NCBI RefSeq assembly: GCF_020554865.1
Contig: NZ_JAJCIC010000011.1
Coordinates: 55,644 to 119,643, forward strand
Source: Lacrimispora sp. 210928-DFI.3.58
GTDB lineage: Bacteria > Bacillota > Clostridia > Lachnospirales > Lachnospiraceae
Length of the DNA: 64,000 nt
Direction of reading: 5' to 3'
Numbering within the stretch: position 1 is the first letter of the stretch; every line of letters begins with the position of its first letter. The notes under the pieces are model-generated. The model searched no databases and was not told where the DNA came from. It saw only the letters and a program-made list of their open reading frames with translations. Both the position numbers and the translations under genes were made by a program. Below, in pieces: positions 50,426-59,484 of this stretch.

Positions 50426-50995
50426 ATGTTAAAAGAACTTGTAACAGGCTGCCGTTCTTACCGGCGTTTTTATGAGGATACACCGATCCCCTATGAGGAG
50501 CTCGTTGATATGATAGACACAGCCAGGCTTACCGGCTGCACTGCCAACTGCCAGCCCCTAAAATTCAAGATTCTTCACACCAAAGAGGAGTGCGCCTCCA
50601 TGTTCCCTAATCTGACCTGGGCAGGAGCATTAAAGGACTGGGACGGTCCTGAGGAGGGCGAGAGGCCCAGCGCTTATATCGTGGTCCTGTGCGACTTAAG
50701 GATCGCAAAAAACAAGCAGTGGGACGAAGGCATTGCCTCCCAGACTATCATGCTTTCAGCTACGGAAAAGGGCTATGGCGGATGCATGATCGGCAGCTGC
50801 AGGCGCAGTGATATCCTTACGCTTCTGGGGCTGTCTCCGGAGGAATTTTCCGTCAGCCTTGTGCTGGCTCTGGGCAAGCCCAAGGAGGAGGTTCACCTTG
50901 TTCCTTTAGGCAAAGAGGGGAACACTGCCTACTACCGGGATGAGAACCAGGTACATTATGTCCCAAAGAGAAGTTTGGAAGACATTTTGCTGTAA
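50426..50995 (+). CDS. Nitroreductase-family flavoprotein
   Basis: FMN-binding oxidoreductase of 189 residues. Arg in CRSYRRFYEDTPIPYEELVDMIDTARLTGCTANCQP contacts FMN phosphate. IASQTIMLSATEKGYGGCMIGSCRRSDILTLLGL is the second conserved block. It reduces nitro, quinone or related compounds with NAD(P)H; the natural substrate is unknown. ATG at 50426 follows AGGAGATTTCT. It is 39 bp after the DtxR gene and probably co-transcribed. Confidence 0.9.
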   Translation: MLKELVTGCRSYRRFYEDTPIPYEELVDMIDTARLTGCTANCQPLKFKILHTKEECASMFPNLTWAGALKDWDGPEEGERPSAYIVVLCDLRIAKNKQWDEGIASQTIMLSATEKGYGGCMIGSCRRSDILTLLGLSPEEFSVSLVLALGKPKEEVHLVPLGKEGNTAYYRDENQVHYVPKRSLEDILL

Positions 50996-51019
50996 TTTCT
51001 TCTCTTAACGTGATACGAA

Positions 51020-51083
51020 AAACTGCCGGAAGGGATGATCCCTGGAGGATACCAGGGAGTGCGTCATCCAGATCCGGCAGTTT
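51020..51083. terminator. Bidirectional terminator
   Basis: AAACTGCCGGA (51020-51030) pairs with TCCGGCAGTTT (51073-51083) with an inner CCTG/CAGG stem. TTTCTTATTTT follows on the plus strand. It ends the nitroreductase gene and the converging P-type ATPase gene. Confidence 0.85.
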
Positions 51084-51098
51084 CTTATTTTCAAGCTG

Positions 51099-53048
51099 CT
51101 ACAGGGACAGGGCCCGCATTGCGTTTAAGATGGCAATGACAGATACGCCCACATCTGCAAATACAGCCTCCCACATATTGGCTGCGCCGAAGGCTCCTAA
51201 GAGAAGCACGGCTGCCTTGACTCCCAGAGCAAACAGGATATTCTGCTTTACAATGGACATGGTCTTTCTGGAAATGCGTACCACATCGGCGATCTTCGCC
51301 GGATCATCATCCATGAGCACAATATCTGCCGCCTCGATCGCTGCATCGGAGCCCATGCTACCCATGGCAATGCCCACATCTGCCCTTGAAAGCACAGGGG
51401 CGTCATTGATCCCGTCACCTACAAAAGCGAGCTTTTCCTTTCCTTCCAGCTCCCCAAGCAGCGCCTCGACCTTTGACACCTTATCGCCGGGAAGCAGCTC
51501 CGCATAGACCTCATCCAATCCCAGCTTTGAGGCCACGTCCTCGCCCACCTCTTTTTTGTCTCCTGTGAGCATAACTGTCCTGGAAACTCCCAGCTTTTTC
51601 AGACTCCTGATGGCTTCCCCTGCGCGCTCCTTTACCTCGTCTGATATCACGATCCAGCCCTTAAATATGCCGTCCTCCGCAAGATACACCACCGTGCCCA
51701 CAGAGGCACAGGCCTCATATGCCACATGCATCTGCTCCATCAGCTTGCTGTTGCCTGCCAGGACTGTGTGGCCGTCAATGGATGCCTGGATCCCATGGCC
51801 GGATATCTCCTTTGCATCTGCAACGCGGCTCATATCCAGCTCCCTGCCCCAGGCCTCCCGGATCGAGCGTGAGATGGGATGGTCGGAGTAGCTTTCTGCC
51901 AATGCTGCCAGAGAAAGCAGGTCTCTCTGCTCCTCCGCTGCCTGGTCAATCCCCGCGGCGGCCCATACCTGGGCCCTGGGAAACTCTTCCTGCCCCTTAA
52001 GGGCGGTCTCTGTCCTTCCCCCTGCAGGATGGATCTCTGTCACCTTAAAGTCGCCCTTTGTCAGGGTCCCTGTCTTGTCAAATACGATCGTATGCATCTC
52101 TGATAAGGTTTCCAGGTAGTTGCTCCCCTTTACCAGCACACCGCGCTTTGAGGCAGCTCCGATCCCTGAGAAGAAGCTCATGGGCACGGAGATCACCAGG
52201 GCGCAGGGACAGGATATTACCAGGAAGGTGCAGGCCTTCTGCACGCCCTCTGACCAGGTCTGGCCTGTAAAAAGAGGAGGCAGCACTGCCAGGACCACGG
52301 CGCCGATCACCACGGCAGGAGTATAATATCTTGCAAAACGGGTGATAAAGTTCTCCACACGGGCTTTTTTGCTGCTGGCATTTTCCACCAGCTCCAGGAT
52401 CTTCGCTACTGTGGAATCGTCGAACTCCTTTGTCACCCTGGCCCGGAGAAAGCCGCTTCCATTGACACAGCCGCTGATAACATCGTCCCCTACAGAAACT
52501 CTTCTGGGTACAGATTCGCCTGTGAGTGCTGAGGTATCCACCATGGAGGTTCCGGATATCACCACACCGTCCAGAGGGATGCGCTCTCCTGTCTTTATTA
52601 CGATCACAGACCCCACTTCCACGTCATCGGGGTCCACCTGCTTTAACTGCCCGTCCTCTTCTATATTTGCATACTCCGGGCAGATATCCATCAGCTCTGT
52701 GATGGACTGGCGGGAACGGTTCACTGCATAGCTCTGGAACAGCTCACCCACCTGATAGAACAGCATCACTGCCACTGCCTCAGAGTACTCACCTACGCCA
52801 AAGGCACCAAAGGTAGCCACTGTCATAAGGAAATTTTCATCAAACACCTGACCGTTCCGGATATTGCGCAAAGCCTTATATACAATATCCCAGCCGATCA
52901 ATATATAGGGGATCAGATAAAGGGCCAGAAGGCCGATGCCTGAAAGCTGGGGCGGCAGCTTCCCCATATGAGCTGCCACCCCCAGCGGAATATAAAGTAC
53001 AAAGGATACGATAATGCGTATCAGCATTGATCTCTGCTTCTTTGTCAT
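51099..53048 (-). CDS. Heavy-metal P1B-type ATPase (Zn/Cd/Pb group)
   Basis: Metal efflux pump of 649 residues. The actuator motif is DTSALTGESVPR, the transmembrane metal site is ISCPCALVIS (CPC, as in Zn/Cd/Pb pumps), the phosphorylation site is FDKTGTLTKGD and the hinge is AFVGDGINDAPVLSRADVGIAMG. About eight hydrophobic helices. There is no N-terminal metal-binding domain; the HMA domain is encoded separately at 53065. ATG has GAGGAAACGTCT before it. Last of a three-gene unit controlled by an ArsR-type repressor. Confidence 0.95.
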   Translation of the reverse strand: MTKKQRSMLIRIIVSFVLYIPLGVAAHMGKLPPQLSGIGLLALYLIPYILIGWDIVYKALRNIRNGQVFDENFLMTVATFGAFGVGEYSEAVAVMLFYQVGELFQSYAVNRSRQSITELMDICPEYANIEEDGQLKQVDPDDVEVGSVIVIKTGERIPLDGVVISGTSMVDTSALTGESVPRRVSVGDDVISGCVNGSGFLRARVTKEFDDSTVAKILELVENASSKKARVENFITRFARYYTPAVVIGAVVLAVLPPLFTGQTWSEGVQKACTFLVISCPCALVISVPMSFFSGIGAASKRGVLVKGSNYLETLSEMHTIVFDKTGTLTKGDFKVTEIHPAGGRTETALKGQEEFPRAQVWAAAGIDQAAEEQRDLLSLAALAESYSDHPISRSIREAWGRELDMSRVADAKEISGHGIQASIDGHTVLAGNSKLMEQMHVAYEACASVGTVVYLAEDGIFKGWIVISDEVKERAGEAIRSLKKLGVSRTVMLTGDKKEVGEDVASKLGLDEVYAELLPGDKVSKVEALLGELEGKEKLAFVGDGINDAPVLSRADVGIAMGSMGSDAAIEAADIVLMDDDPAKIADVVRISRKTMSIVKQNILFALGVKAAVLLLGAFGAANMWEAVFADVGVSVIAILNAMRALSL

Positions 53049-53064
53049 AGACGTTTCCTCGATC

Positions 53065-53283
53065 TTACATGTTGATGATGCAGTCCGGCTCTACCTTTTT
53101 GCACACTGCAACAACCTCTTTCATGATCTCGTCAAACCGGGCGTCATCTGCTTCAATTGTCATCTTCTGGGTCATAAAGCTTACATTGGCATCCGCAACG
53201 CCGTCGATCTTCTTGATGGCGTCCTCCATCTTTGCTGCACAATTTGCGCAATCCAGGTCTGTTAATTTGAATTTCTTTTTCAT
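53065..53283 (-). CDS. Heavy-metal-associated (HMA) domain protein
   Basis: 72-residue single HMA domain with the metal-binding CxxC in FKLTDLDCANCAAKMEDAIKK. It is probably a metallochaperone or a detached N-terminal domain of the adjacent ATPase. ATG at 53283 lies 8 nt after GGAGG and is preferred; the same frame extends upstream to 53409, overlapping the end of the ArsR gene, but those 40 residues do not look like an HMA protein. It is 16 bp before the ATPase ATG. Confidence 0.9.
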   Translation of the reverse strand: MKKKFKLTDLDCANCAAKMEDAIKKIDGVADANVSFMTQKMTIEADDARFDEIMKEVVAVCKKVEPDCIINM

Positions 53284-53395
53284 TTCCATGTCCTCCGTTT
53301 GATTATGATATTGTTTTCTTACACCCGCCCTTCGCTTCCTGAAAGCGGACGGGAAATGCGAACTCTGCTTTACTTCCTTATACACGGCAAGGGCA

Positions 53396-53755
53396 TCACT
53401 CCTGTACATGCTCCATGCCCTGATCCATGATGGTCTTCACATGTCCGTCAGCCAGGGAATAGAACACTGCCTTGCCGTCCCTGCGGCTCTTTACCAGCCT
53501 GTTCTGCTTTAAGATGCGCAGCTGGTGGGAAATGGCAGACTGGTTCATATTGAGAAGCTGGGCAATATCGCATACGCACATCTCGGATTCCGACAGCACA
53601 TACAATATTTTTATCCTGGTCGAGTCTCCAAATACCTTGAAGATCTCAGCCAGATCATACAGCTGGTCCTCGTCCGGCATCTTTGCATTCACCGCCCTTA
53701 CCACGTCCTCGTGCACCTGGTAAAAATCGCAGCACTCCACATCATTCATTGCCAT
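53396..53755 (-). CDS. ArsR/SmtB-family metal-sensing repressor
   Basis: Winged-helix repressor of 119 residues. The core is LAEIFKVFGDSTRIKILYVLSESEMCVCDIAQLLNMNQSAISHQLRILKQNRLVKSRRDGKAVFYSLADGHV. It has Cys in EMCVCDI, the alpha3N-type metal site of CadC/ArsR, and Asp/His in ADGHVKTIMDQGMEHVQE, the alpha5-type Zn site. Both sites appear intact, so it can sense Zn/Cd/Pb-type metals. It derepresses the HMA protein and ATPase genes. An 8-bp-arm inverted repeat overlaps its own promoter. Confidence 0.93.
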   Translation of the reverse strand: MAMNDVECCDFYQVHEDVVRAVNAKMPDEDQLYDLAEIFKVFGDSTRIKILYVLSESEMCVCDIAQLLNMNQSAISHQLRILKQNRLVKSRRDGKAVFYSLADGHVKTIMDQGMEHVQE

Positions 53756-53786
53756 AGGCCTGCCCCCATTCTTTTTATTGTTTATT

Positions 53787-53841
53787 CATATGAATAATTG
53801 TTCATATGTTTATATTATATTCCTGTTTCTTAAAATGTCAA
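53787..53841 (-). promoter_or_regulatory. ArsR-type operator and promoter
   Basis: Minus strand TTGACA (53836-53841), 16 bp, TATAAT (53814-53819). Around the start lies CATATGAA (53787-53794), TAATTG, TTCATATG (53801-53808), a perfect 8-bp-arm inverted repeat like the sites of SmtB/CzrA-type repressors. Confidence 0.82.
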
Positions 53842-53872
53842 CTGTTTTGCACATATATTTTTTTCAATAAGC

Positions 53873-54094
53873 AACAACTCAGACGACTGCCGGGAGGGCA
53901 GCTGGAGCGACTTTGCAGGACATTAGAAGCACTTAGTCAGCTGGTTTTTCCGTTCAGAGCAGCATCAATGATTGTTTGAGCGCAGCGAGTTGCGTTGATG
54001 CTGCTCTGGCTTTTAGGAAAAATCAGGTGCCTTAGTGCTTCTTATGTCCGAAACCGGAGCGCCAGCCGCCCTCCCGGCAGCCGTCTGAGCTGTT
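53873..54094. repeat. 222-bp imperfect foldback between two operons
   Basis: The segment is nearly self-complementary end to end. Perfect parts are CTGCCGGGAGGGC with GCCCTCCCGGCAG (13 bp), AGAAGCACT with AGTGCTTCT, and CAGAGCAGCATCAA (53955-53968) with TTGATGCTGCTCTG (53995-54008, 14 bp). Outer arms AACAACTCAGACG (53873-53885) and CGTCTGAGCTGTT (54082-54094) pair with one mismatch. The loop is about 26 nt. No open frame or ribosome site is seen. It is a candidate for a MITE-like element, a palindromic repeat of the ERIC kind, or a structured RNA. Confidence 0.9.
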
Positions 54095-54098
54095 ACAC

Positions 54099-54127
54099 TT
54101 GACTTACATACAGAATTATACTATACT
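54099..54127 (+). promoter_or_regulatory. Promoter of the MarR-MATE operon
   Basis: TTGACT (54099-54104), 17 bp, TATACT (54122-54127), about 45 bp before the MarR ATG and directly next to the foldback. Confidence 0.75.
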
Positions 54128-54171
54128 CCTTTGAGTACGAAATCAGACTTTTCTGAACAGGAGGACGCCCT

Positions 54172-54651
54172 ATGGAATTTCATCACAACCAGGATCTGAA
54201 GGAATTTAACCGCATATACAGGGAATGTGATTCCCTATATCACGAGATTGCTTTAAAGATCGGATTATCCGACAGCGCATTTTCTATCCTCTACACTGTC
54301 TATGAAATGGGGGACGGCTGCCTGCAAAAGGACATCTGCACTTCCAACAGCATCAGCAAGCAGACCATCAGCTCCTCCATACGGAAGCTGATACGGGAAG
54401 ATTATCTTTTTCTGAAGCCCGGAAAGGGGCGGGATATGCACATTTTTCTGACAGAAAAAGGGAAGAAGCTGACAGCTGAAACGATTATCCCGGTGGTGGA
54501 AATGGAGAACCGCATCCTGGAATCTATGACGCCGGAGGAGAACAGGCTGTTCATTGAGCTGAACAGGAAATATCTTGTCCTGCTCCGTGAAAATGTAAAA
54601 AATTTACAACCCAGACGATTGAAAGCGGCTGATGAGGAGGTATCTACGTGA
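54172..54651 (+). CDS. MarR-family transcriptional regulator
   Basis: Regulator of 159 residues. The winged-helix core is IALKIGLSDSAFSILYTVYEMGDGCLQKDICTSNSISKQTISSSIRKLIREDYLFLKPGKGRDMHIFLTEKGKKL. Helical flanks form the dimer. Probably a repressor of the MATE pump it precedes, responding to a small ligand. CAGGAGGACGCCCT precedes the ATG. The stop TGA overlaps the GTG start of the pump gene by 4 bp. Confidence 0.93.
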   Translation: MEFHHNQDLKEFNRIYRECDSLYHEIALKIGLSDSAFSILYTVYEMGDGCLQKDICTSNSISKQTISSSIRKLIREDYLFLKPGKGRDMHIFLTEKGKKLTAETIIPVVEMENRILESMTPEENRLFIELNRKYLVLLRENVKNLQPRRLKAADEEVST

Positions 54652-55979
54652 ACATTCAATTATCTGAGCATTTTACCTATCACAAATTGCTGCGCTTTGT
54701 GTTTCCGTCCATTGTCATGATGATCTTTACATCCATCTACGTGGTAGTGGACGGACTGTTTGTATCTAATTTTGTGGGCAAAACGCCTTTTGCAGCTGTA
54801 AACCTGATCTACCCCTTCTTGATGATCCTGGGCGCTCTGGGCTTTATGCTGGGCACCGGAGGCAGTGCCATTGTGTCAAAGACCCTTGGAGAAGGAAAGC
54901 CCGAAAAGGCCAATCAGTATTTTTCCATGCTGGTGTATGTGGCCATTGCCGGCGGCATCGTCCTGGCTCTGGCAGGCTTTGTCAGCCTGCGCCCAATTGC
55001 AAAGGCGATCGGCGCAGAGGGGGCTACTGTGGACGACTGCGTGCTGTATGGAAGGTTCATTCTTCCTGCCCTGCCTGCCTTTATGCTCCAGAATGTATTT
55101 CAGAGCTTTTTCGTTGCCGCTGAAAAGCCCCATCTGGGCCTGAAGATCACTGTGGCTGCCGGATGTACCAACATGCTGCTGGATTTCCTTCTGGTTGCGG
55201 TATTTCCCTTTGGACTGGCCGGGGCTGCTGTTGCGACGGCTGTCAGCCAGCTGGTTGGCGGCCTGGTTCCCCTTTTCTACTTTGGAAGGCCCAATGGCAG
55301 CCTCCTTCGGCTGACCTCTGCCAAGCCGGACCTTTCCATCCTGGCCAAGGCCTGCACGAACGGTTCCTCAGAGCTCATGACAAATGTTTCCCTGTCCCTG
55401 GTAAATATCCTGTACAACATCCAGCTGATCCGGATCATCGGTGAGGACGGTGTTGCAGCCTACGGCGTTATTATGTATGTCAATTTCATATTTATTGCCA
55501 TCTTCCTGGGCTATGCCGTGGGAAGCGCTCCCATTGTGAGCTATCATTACGGCGCCGGAAACCCAGGGGAACTGAAAGGCCTGTTTTGCAAAAGCCTTGT
55601 CATTACCGCCATTGCCGGTATCTTTCTGACAGCTGCGGCAATGATTCTGTCCCTGCCGCTTTCCAAGGTGTTTGTAGGCTATGATGCAGGCCTTTTAGAG
55701 CTTACCTGCCATGGCTTTCAGCTGTTCTCCTTCTCCTTTTTGTTCAGCGGCTTCAACATCTTTGGCTCTGCCTTCTTTACCGCTTTGAACAATGGCTTTG
55801 TGTCTGCGGCTATCTCCTTTTTAAGGACGCTGGTATTCCAGATCGCGGCGGTTTTCGTGCTGCCCGTCTTTATGGGACTTGATGGGATCTGGCTGGCAGC
55901 AGCCGGTGCTGAGCTCCTGGCCCTGGTGGTAACCGTTCTGTTTTTTGTGAGAGAAAGAAAGACATACCGGTATGCCTAA
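54648..55979 (+). CDS. MATE-family efflux protein
   Basis: Membrane transporter of 443 residues with about 12 hydrophobic helices. It belongs to the MATE/MepA-like branch: YVVVDGLFVSNFVGKTPFAAVNLIYPFLMILGALGFMLGTGGSAIVSKTLGEGKPEKANQYFSM near the N-terminus. GTG start, translationally coupled to the MarR gene. Together the pair is a typical ligand-inducible drug or metabolite pump. It ends before a strong terminator. Confidence 0.94.
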   Translation: MNIQLSEHFTYHKLLRFVFPSIVMMIFTSIYVVVDGLFVSNFVGKTPFAAVNLIYPFLMILGALGFMLGTGGSAIVSKTLGEGKPEKANQYFSMLVYVAIAGGIVLALAGFVSLRPIAKAIGAEGATVDDCVLYGRFILPALPAFMLQNVFQSFFVAAEKPHLGLKITVAAGCTNMLLDFLLVAVFPFGLAGAAVATAVSQLVGGLVPLFYFGRPNGSLLRLTSAKPDLSILAKACTNGSSELMTNVSLSLVNILYNIQLIRIIGEDGVAAYGVIMYVNFIFIAIFLGYAVGSAPIVSYHYGAGNPGELKGLFCKSLVITAIAGIFLTAAAMILSLPLSKVFVGYDAGLLELTCHGFQLFSFSFLFSGFNIFGSAFFTALNNGFVSAAISFLRTLVFQIAAVFVLPVFMGLDGIWLAAAGAELLALVVTVLFFVRERKTYRYA

Positions 55980-56089
55980 TCGGCTCCTCACCTCTGTCTG
56001 GTACCTTCCTGACGGCTGATCTGACATCTCAGACAGTCCCAGGACCTCATGGCAGATTAACGCATACATCTATCTGGTTCACTGCCGGC

Positions 56090-56150
56090 AAAAGGCATCC
56101 ACTGTTTCCGTCCAAATACCGACGGTTATCCACAGCGGATGCCTTTTTAT
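56090..56150. terminator. Bidirectional terminator between MATE and pdxT
   Basis: AAAAGGCATCC (56090-56100) pairs perfectly with GGATGCCTTTT (56137-56147), with an inner CCGTC/GACGG stem. T-rich on both sides. Confidence 0.9.
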
Positions 56151-56170
56151 GCACGTTTCTATTGTGTACG

Positions 56171-56737
56171 TCAAAGGGCTTTGCACATTTCCAGAAAATA
56201 TTCGTGGATCCTGGTATCCTCTGACAGTTCGGGATGAAAGGCTGTTACCAGATGGCCCCCCTGGCGGGCCGCTACGATCTTTCCCGCTGCCCTGGCCAGC
56301 ACATGGGCCCTGCCGAAGGTCTCTTCGATATAGGGAGCCCGTATGAAGGTCATAGGGACCCTGCCGATCCCCTCAAACTCTTCCTCTGTATAAAAGCTTC
56401 CCAGCTGCCTTCCGTATGCATTCCGCTTTACGCGGATATCCATGGTGCCCAGATGGGTGGTGCCCCCCTCAACCTCCTTTGCCAGGAGGATCAGTCCGGC
56501 ACAGGTGCCGAACACAGGCATCCCCTCCTCTATCCGCCTTTTCAGAGTGTCAAATATATCCAGATCCTTCAGAAGCTTTCCCATCACCGTGCTCTCGCCT
56601 CCCGGCAGGATCAATGCGTCAAAATGCTTCTCAATATCCCTTTTCTGCCTGATCTCAAAGTGATCTGCTCCCAGCTTATCAAGCATCTGTCCGTGCTCTG
56701 CAAATGCGCCCTGAAGGGCCAATACTGCAATTGTCAT
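56171..56737 (-). CDS. pdxT: Pyridoxal 5'-phosphate synthase, glutaminase subunit
   Basis: Class I glutaminase of 188 residues that supplies ammonia to PdxS. The active Cys is in VFGTCAGLILLA, and His and Glu are in AFHPELSEDTRIHEYF. IAVLALQGAFAEHGQML and LILPGGESTVMGKLL are family-typical. ATG at 56737 (MTIAVLALQG) follows AAGGAGAGTATGGAT at 9-nt spacing; the ATG at 56743 lies too close. It is 100 bp after pdxS in the same operon. Confidence 0.96.
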   Translation of the reverse strand: MTIAVLALQGAFAEHGQMLDKLGADHFEIRQKRDIEKHFDALILPGGESTVMGKLLKDLDIFDTLKRRIEEGMPVFGTCAGLILLAKEVEGGTTHLGTMDIRVKRNAYGRQLGSFYTEEEFEGIGRVPMTFIRAPYIEETFGRAHVLARAAGKIVAARQGGHLVTAFHPELSEDTRIHEYFLEMCKAL

Positions 56738-56837
56738 ATCCATACTCTCCTTTTCAGACTGCCGGAAGCTGCCTGGCACAGTCCTCCCTCATCTCTTATA
56801 CAGCCGTTCAGCGCTTAATGCCAGGCAGGCCGCAGCC

Positions 56838-57713
56838 TTATTTTCCTCTCTCAGCCATAAGAAGGGCGATCTCCTGCTCATTGATCCCTACCATGGCCTC
56901 GCCTAGATCGGTAGAAAGTTCTGCGATCAGCTTTGCATCCGTATAATTTGTCACTGCCTGCACGATCGCTGCCGCCCGCTTTGCAGGATCCCCGGACTTG
57001 AAGATACCGGAACCAACGAACACGCCCTCTGCCCCTAACTGCATCATAAGAGCTGCATCTGCCGGAGTGGCTACCCCGCCTGCTGCAAAGTTCACCACCG
57101 GAAGACGGCCATTGTCGTGGACATACCGCAAAAGTTCCGTTGGCACCTGAAGCTGCTTTGCTGCCTCATAAAGCTCATCCCCCCTCAGGTTCTGTACCCG
57201 GCGAATCTCTGCGTTCATTGCCCGCATATGGCGGACAGCCTGTACCACATCTCCTGTGCCCGGCTCTCCCTTTGTACGGATCATGGAGGCTCCCTCGGAT
57301 ATCCTTCTTAAGGCCTCTCCCAGATCCCTGGCGCCGCACACAAAGGGAACCTTAAATTGGGTTTTGTCAATGTGGTACACATCATCTGCAGGCGACAGCA
57401 CCTCACTCTCATCAATATAATCGATCTCGATCGCCTCCAGGATCTGCGCCTCCACAAAGTGTCCGATCCTGCACTTTGCCATAACAGGGATGGAAACAGC
57501 CTCCTGGATCCCCCGTATCATCTTCGGATCGCTCATTCTGGACACGCCTCCGGCCGCCCTGATATCCGCCGGGATCCTCTCTAACGCCATCACCGCGCAG
57601 GCCCCTGCCGCCTCTGCGATCCTCGCCTGCTCCGGCGTTGTCACATCCATGATAACGCCTCCCTTTAACATCTGCGCCAGCTGTTTATTAAGCTCATATC
57701 TGTTTTCTTTCAT
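56838..57713 (-). CDS. pdxS: Pyridoxal 5'-phosphate synthase, synthase subunit
   Basis: TIM-barrel subunit of 291 residues that makes PLP from ribose 5-phosphate, glyceraldehyde 3-phosphate and ammonia, in the DXP-independent pathway. The catalytic Lys residues are in [13 protein letters not shown] (near 80) and [20 protein letters not shown] (near 148). [19 protein letters not shown] is the phosphate-binding part. Upstream, TATAAT is visible near 57760, and a nearly symmetrical TGGCATTA/TAATGCCA pair lies at 57770-57812, possibly a regulator site. Co-transcribed with pdxT. Confidence 0.97.
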   Translation of the reverse strand: MKENRYELNKQLAQMLKGGVIMDVTTPEQARIAEAAGACAVMALERIPADIRAAGGVSRMSDPKMIRGIQEAVSIPVMAKCRIGHFVEAQILEAIEIDYIDESEVLSPADDVYHIDKTQFKVPFVCGARDLGEALRRISEGASMIRTKGEPGTGDVVQAVRHMRAMNAEIRRVQNLRGDELYEAAKQLQVPTELLRYVHDNGRLPVVNFAAGGVATPADAALMMQLGAEGVFVGSGIFKSGDPAKRAAAIVQAVTNYTDAKLIAELSTDLGEAMVGINEQEIALLMAERGK

Positions 57714-57945
57714 GATTCATCGTCCTTTCTGCGAAATAGTTTTGGTAGATATGGTGTCATTATACAGCTTATTGGCATTATTAAAATAGCCAGTTTATGA
57801 AATATTATTAATGCCAGTTGTCTTTATATAGCGGTCACTTTTCTGTGATTTTCATGAAATATCCCTTCTTGCAAATATCTTCTCTTTATGCTAAAAGTAA
57901 TATTAAGAAAGACCCATAGACACAGTAAAACAGGGGGGGAGTTTC

Positions 57946-59370
57946 ATGAATCAAAAGGATTGGTTTGAAAAGCTGGCGCAGTCTGAGAAGGAAGCGCTGT
58001 ACCGGGCGGAGCTGGAAAACTACAGTGAAAAAATGGTGCTCAACACAGAAAACCGTATTGTGTTTATAAATGCAAAATATGCGGCAGAGTTTGGGAAGCA
58101 TCCTGAAGAGCTGGAAGGCACTTCCTTTGATGAGCTTTTATCGGTCTCAGAAAATTACGTGCCTCCGCTTTTAGAACTGCGCGATTTTGCCAGTCCCTAT
58201 ATTCCTCTGGCAGAGCGGATCAAAAGCGAGACAAGGCCGGCGGTTTTCATCCGCGCTCCCTTGACTGCTGATGATGGCTCTACTTTGGGATACATGATCT
58301 ACGATGGGCGCGACTGGCTCCAAAGATATCGTTCACTCTTTCTTAAGCTCAATGAGCTGGAGGATGAATACCAGTATTTTCATCTTGGAAAACCCAGGGA
58401 CATGTACTCCCACTTTGTGGGAAACAGCCCTGTGGTCACCAGGTTGAAGCACGAGATCATGCAGGTCTCCCAGACAAATGCGACTCTTTTGATCGAGGGA
58501 GAAACAGGTTCCGGCAAGGAGGTGGTTGCAAACCAGGTTTACCATGCCAGCAAGAGGAGGGGAAAGCCCTACATCAAGCTTAACTGTGCGGCGATCCCCC
58601 ATGAGCTCATGGAATCTGAGCTGTTTGGCTACGAAGATGGCGCCTTCACCGGAGCCAGAAAGGGAGGCAAGGCAGGCCTCTTTGAACAGGCAAATGGAGG
58701 AACCATCCTGCTTGATGAGATCAATTCCTTAAACCTGTCAGCCCAGGCAAAGCTTCTTCGTGTGCTCCAGGAACGTGTAGTAACCAGAGTAGGAGGAGGA
58801 AAAACAATTCCCATTAATGTGCGGGTCATTGCCATCTCCAACAGGCCTTTGGAGGAGATGGTGGCCGAGGGCACCTTCCGGGAGGATCTGTATTACCGCC
58901 TGAATGTGCTCCACATCAAGGTTCCTCCCCTAAGAGAACGCCTGGAGGATATTCCGGAGCTGGTACATCTCTTTGTGGAAAACTGCAATAAAGAGATGGA
59001 TAAACATGTGGATACCATTGATCCCAGGATCTATAAGCTGCTAAAGCAGCAGGCATGGCCCGGCAATATCCGTCAGCTGCAAAACTGGATCGAGCGTTCT
59101 ATGGCAACTGTCTGGAAAAAGACGCTCTCCCTCTCCAATTTCTACTGGATAGACATGGATCCTGGCAGCCGCTCTTCAGTGCTCCCATCGGAACAGCCTC
59201 CTCTGGCCGCCACTGGCGAAAAGAACCTGACACAGATGATGAGGGCTGTCGAAAAAGAGATCATCACAAACACGCTTTCAGCCTGCGGCGGCAACAAAAC
59301 ACAGGCTGCTCAGGCCTTAGGCATCTCCCGGCAGATGCTTCACCGGAAAATACGTGAATTTCATATCTAA
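57946..59370 (+). CDS. Sigma-54-dependent activator with PAS domain and Fis-type helix-turn-helix
   Basis: Enhancer-binding protein of 474 residues. An N-terminal PAS-like domain (NYSEKMVLNTENRIVFINAKYAAEFGKHPEELEG, ~20-115) precedes the AAA+ domain with Walker A GETGSGKE, GAFTGA in FGYEDGAFTGARKGG and Walker B ILLDEINS. The C-terminal Fis-type helix-turn-helix is ITNTLSACGGNKTQAAQALGISRQMLHRKIREF. GGGGGGAGTTTC precedes the ATG. The operon with the -24/-12 site at 59572 follows directly, so this is very likely its activator; the ligand is unknown. Confidence 0.94.
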   Translation: MNQKDWFEKLAQSEKEALYRAELENYSEKMVLNTENRIVFINAKYAAEFGKHPEELEGTSFDELLSVSENYVPPLLELRDFASPYIPLAERIKSETRPAVFIRAPLTADDGSTLGYMIYDGRDWLQRYRSLFLKLNELEDEYQYFHLGKPRDMYSHFVGNSPVVTRLKHEIMQVSQTNATLLIEGETGSGKEVVANQVYHASKRRGKPYIKLNCAAIPHELMESELFGYEDGAFTGARKGGKAGLFEQANGGTILLDEINSLNLSAQAKLLRVLQERVVTRVGGGKTIPINVRVIAISNRPLEEMVAEGTFREDLYYRLNVLHIKVPPLRERLEDIPELVHLFVENCNKEMDKHVDTIDPRIYKLLKQQAWPGNIRQLQNWIERSMATVWKKTLSLSNFYWIDMDPGSRSSVLPSEQPPLAATGEKNLTQMMRAVEKEIITNTLSACGGNKTQAAQALGISRQMLHRKIREFHI

Positions 59371-59381
59371 CGTCCTATAAA

Positions 59382-59440
59382 AGACTGTAAACCATCTGAT
59401 ACACTGTAGAAAATAGTTTACAGTCTCTCTTTTTTTCCTT
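59382..59440 (+). terminator. Terminator of the second sigma-54 activator gene
   Basis: AGACTGTAAAC (59382-59392) pairs with GTTTACAGTCT (59416-59426), then CTCTTTTTTT and further T. The stem contains TGTAAAC/GTTTACA halves that also resemble the upstream activator palindrome at 59467-59484. Confidence 0.85.
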
Positions 59441-59466
59441 TTTTAAGCCATTTTCCCTCTGCTTTG

Positions 59467-59484
59467 TGTAAATTTTTATTTACA
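59467..59484. promoter_or_regulatory. Candidate upstream activator site (TGTAAAT palindrome)
   Basis: TGTAAAT-TTTT-ATTTACA, perfect 7-bp arms, about 115-130 bp upstream of the predicted sigma-54 start. Another half-site TGTAAAT is at 59538-59544. The placement is normal for enhancer-binding protein sites. The protein at 57946 is the candidate. Confidence 0.6.
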
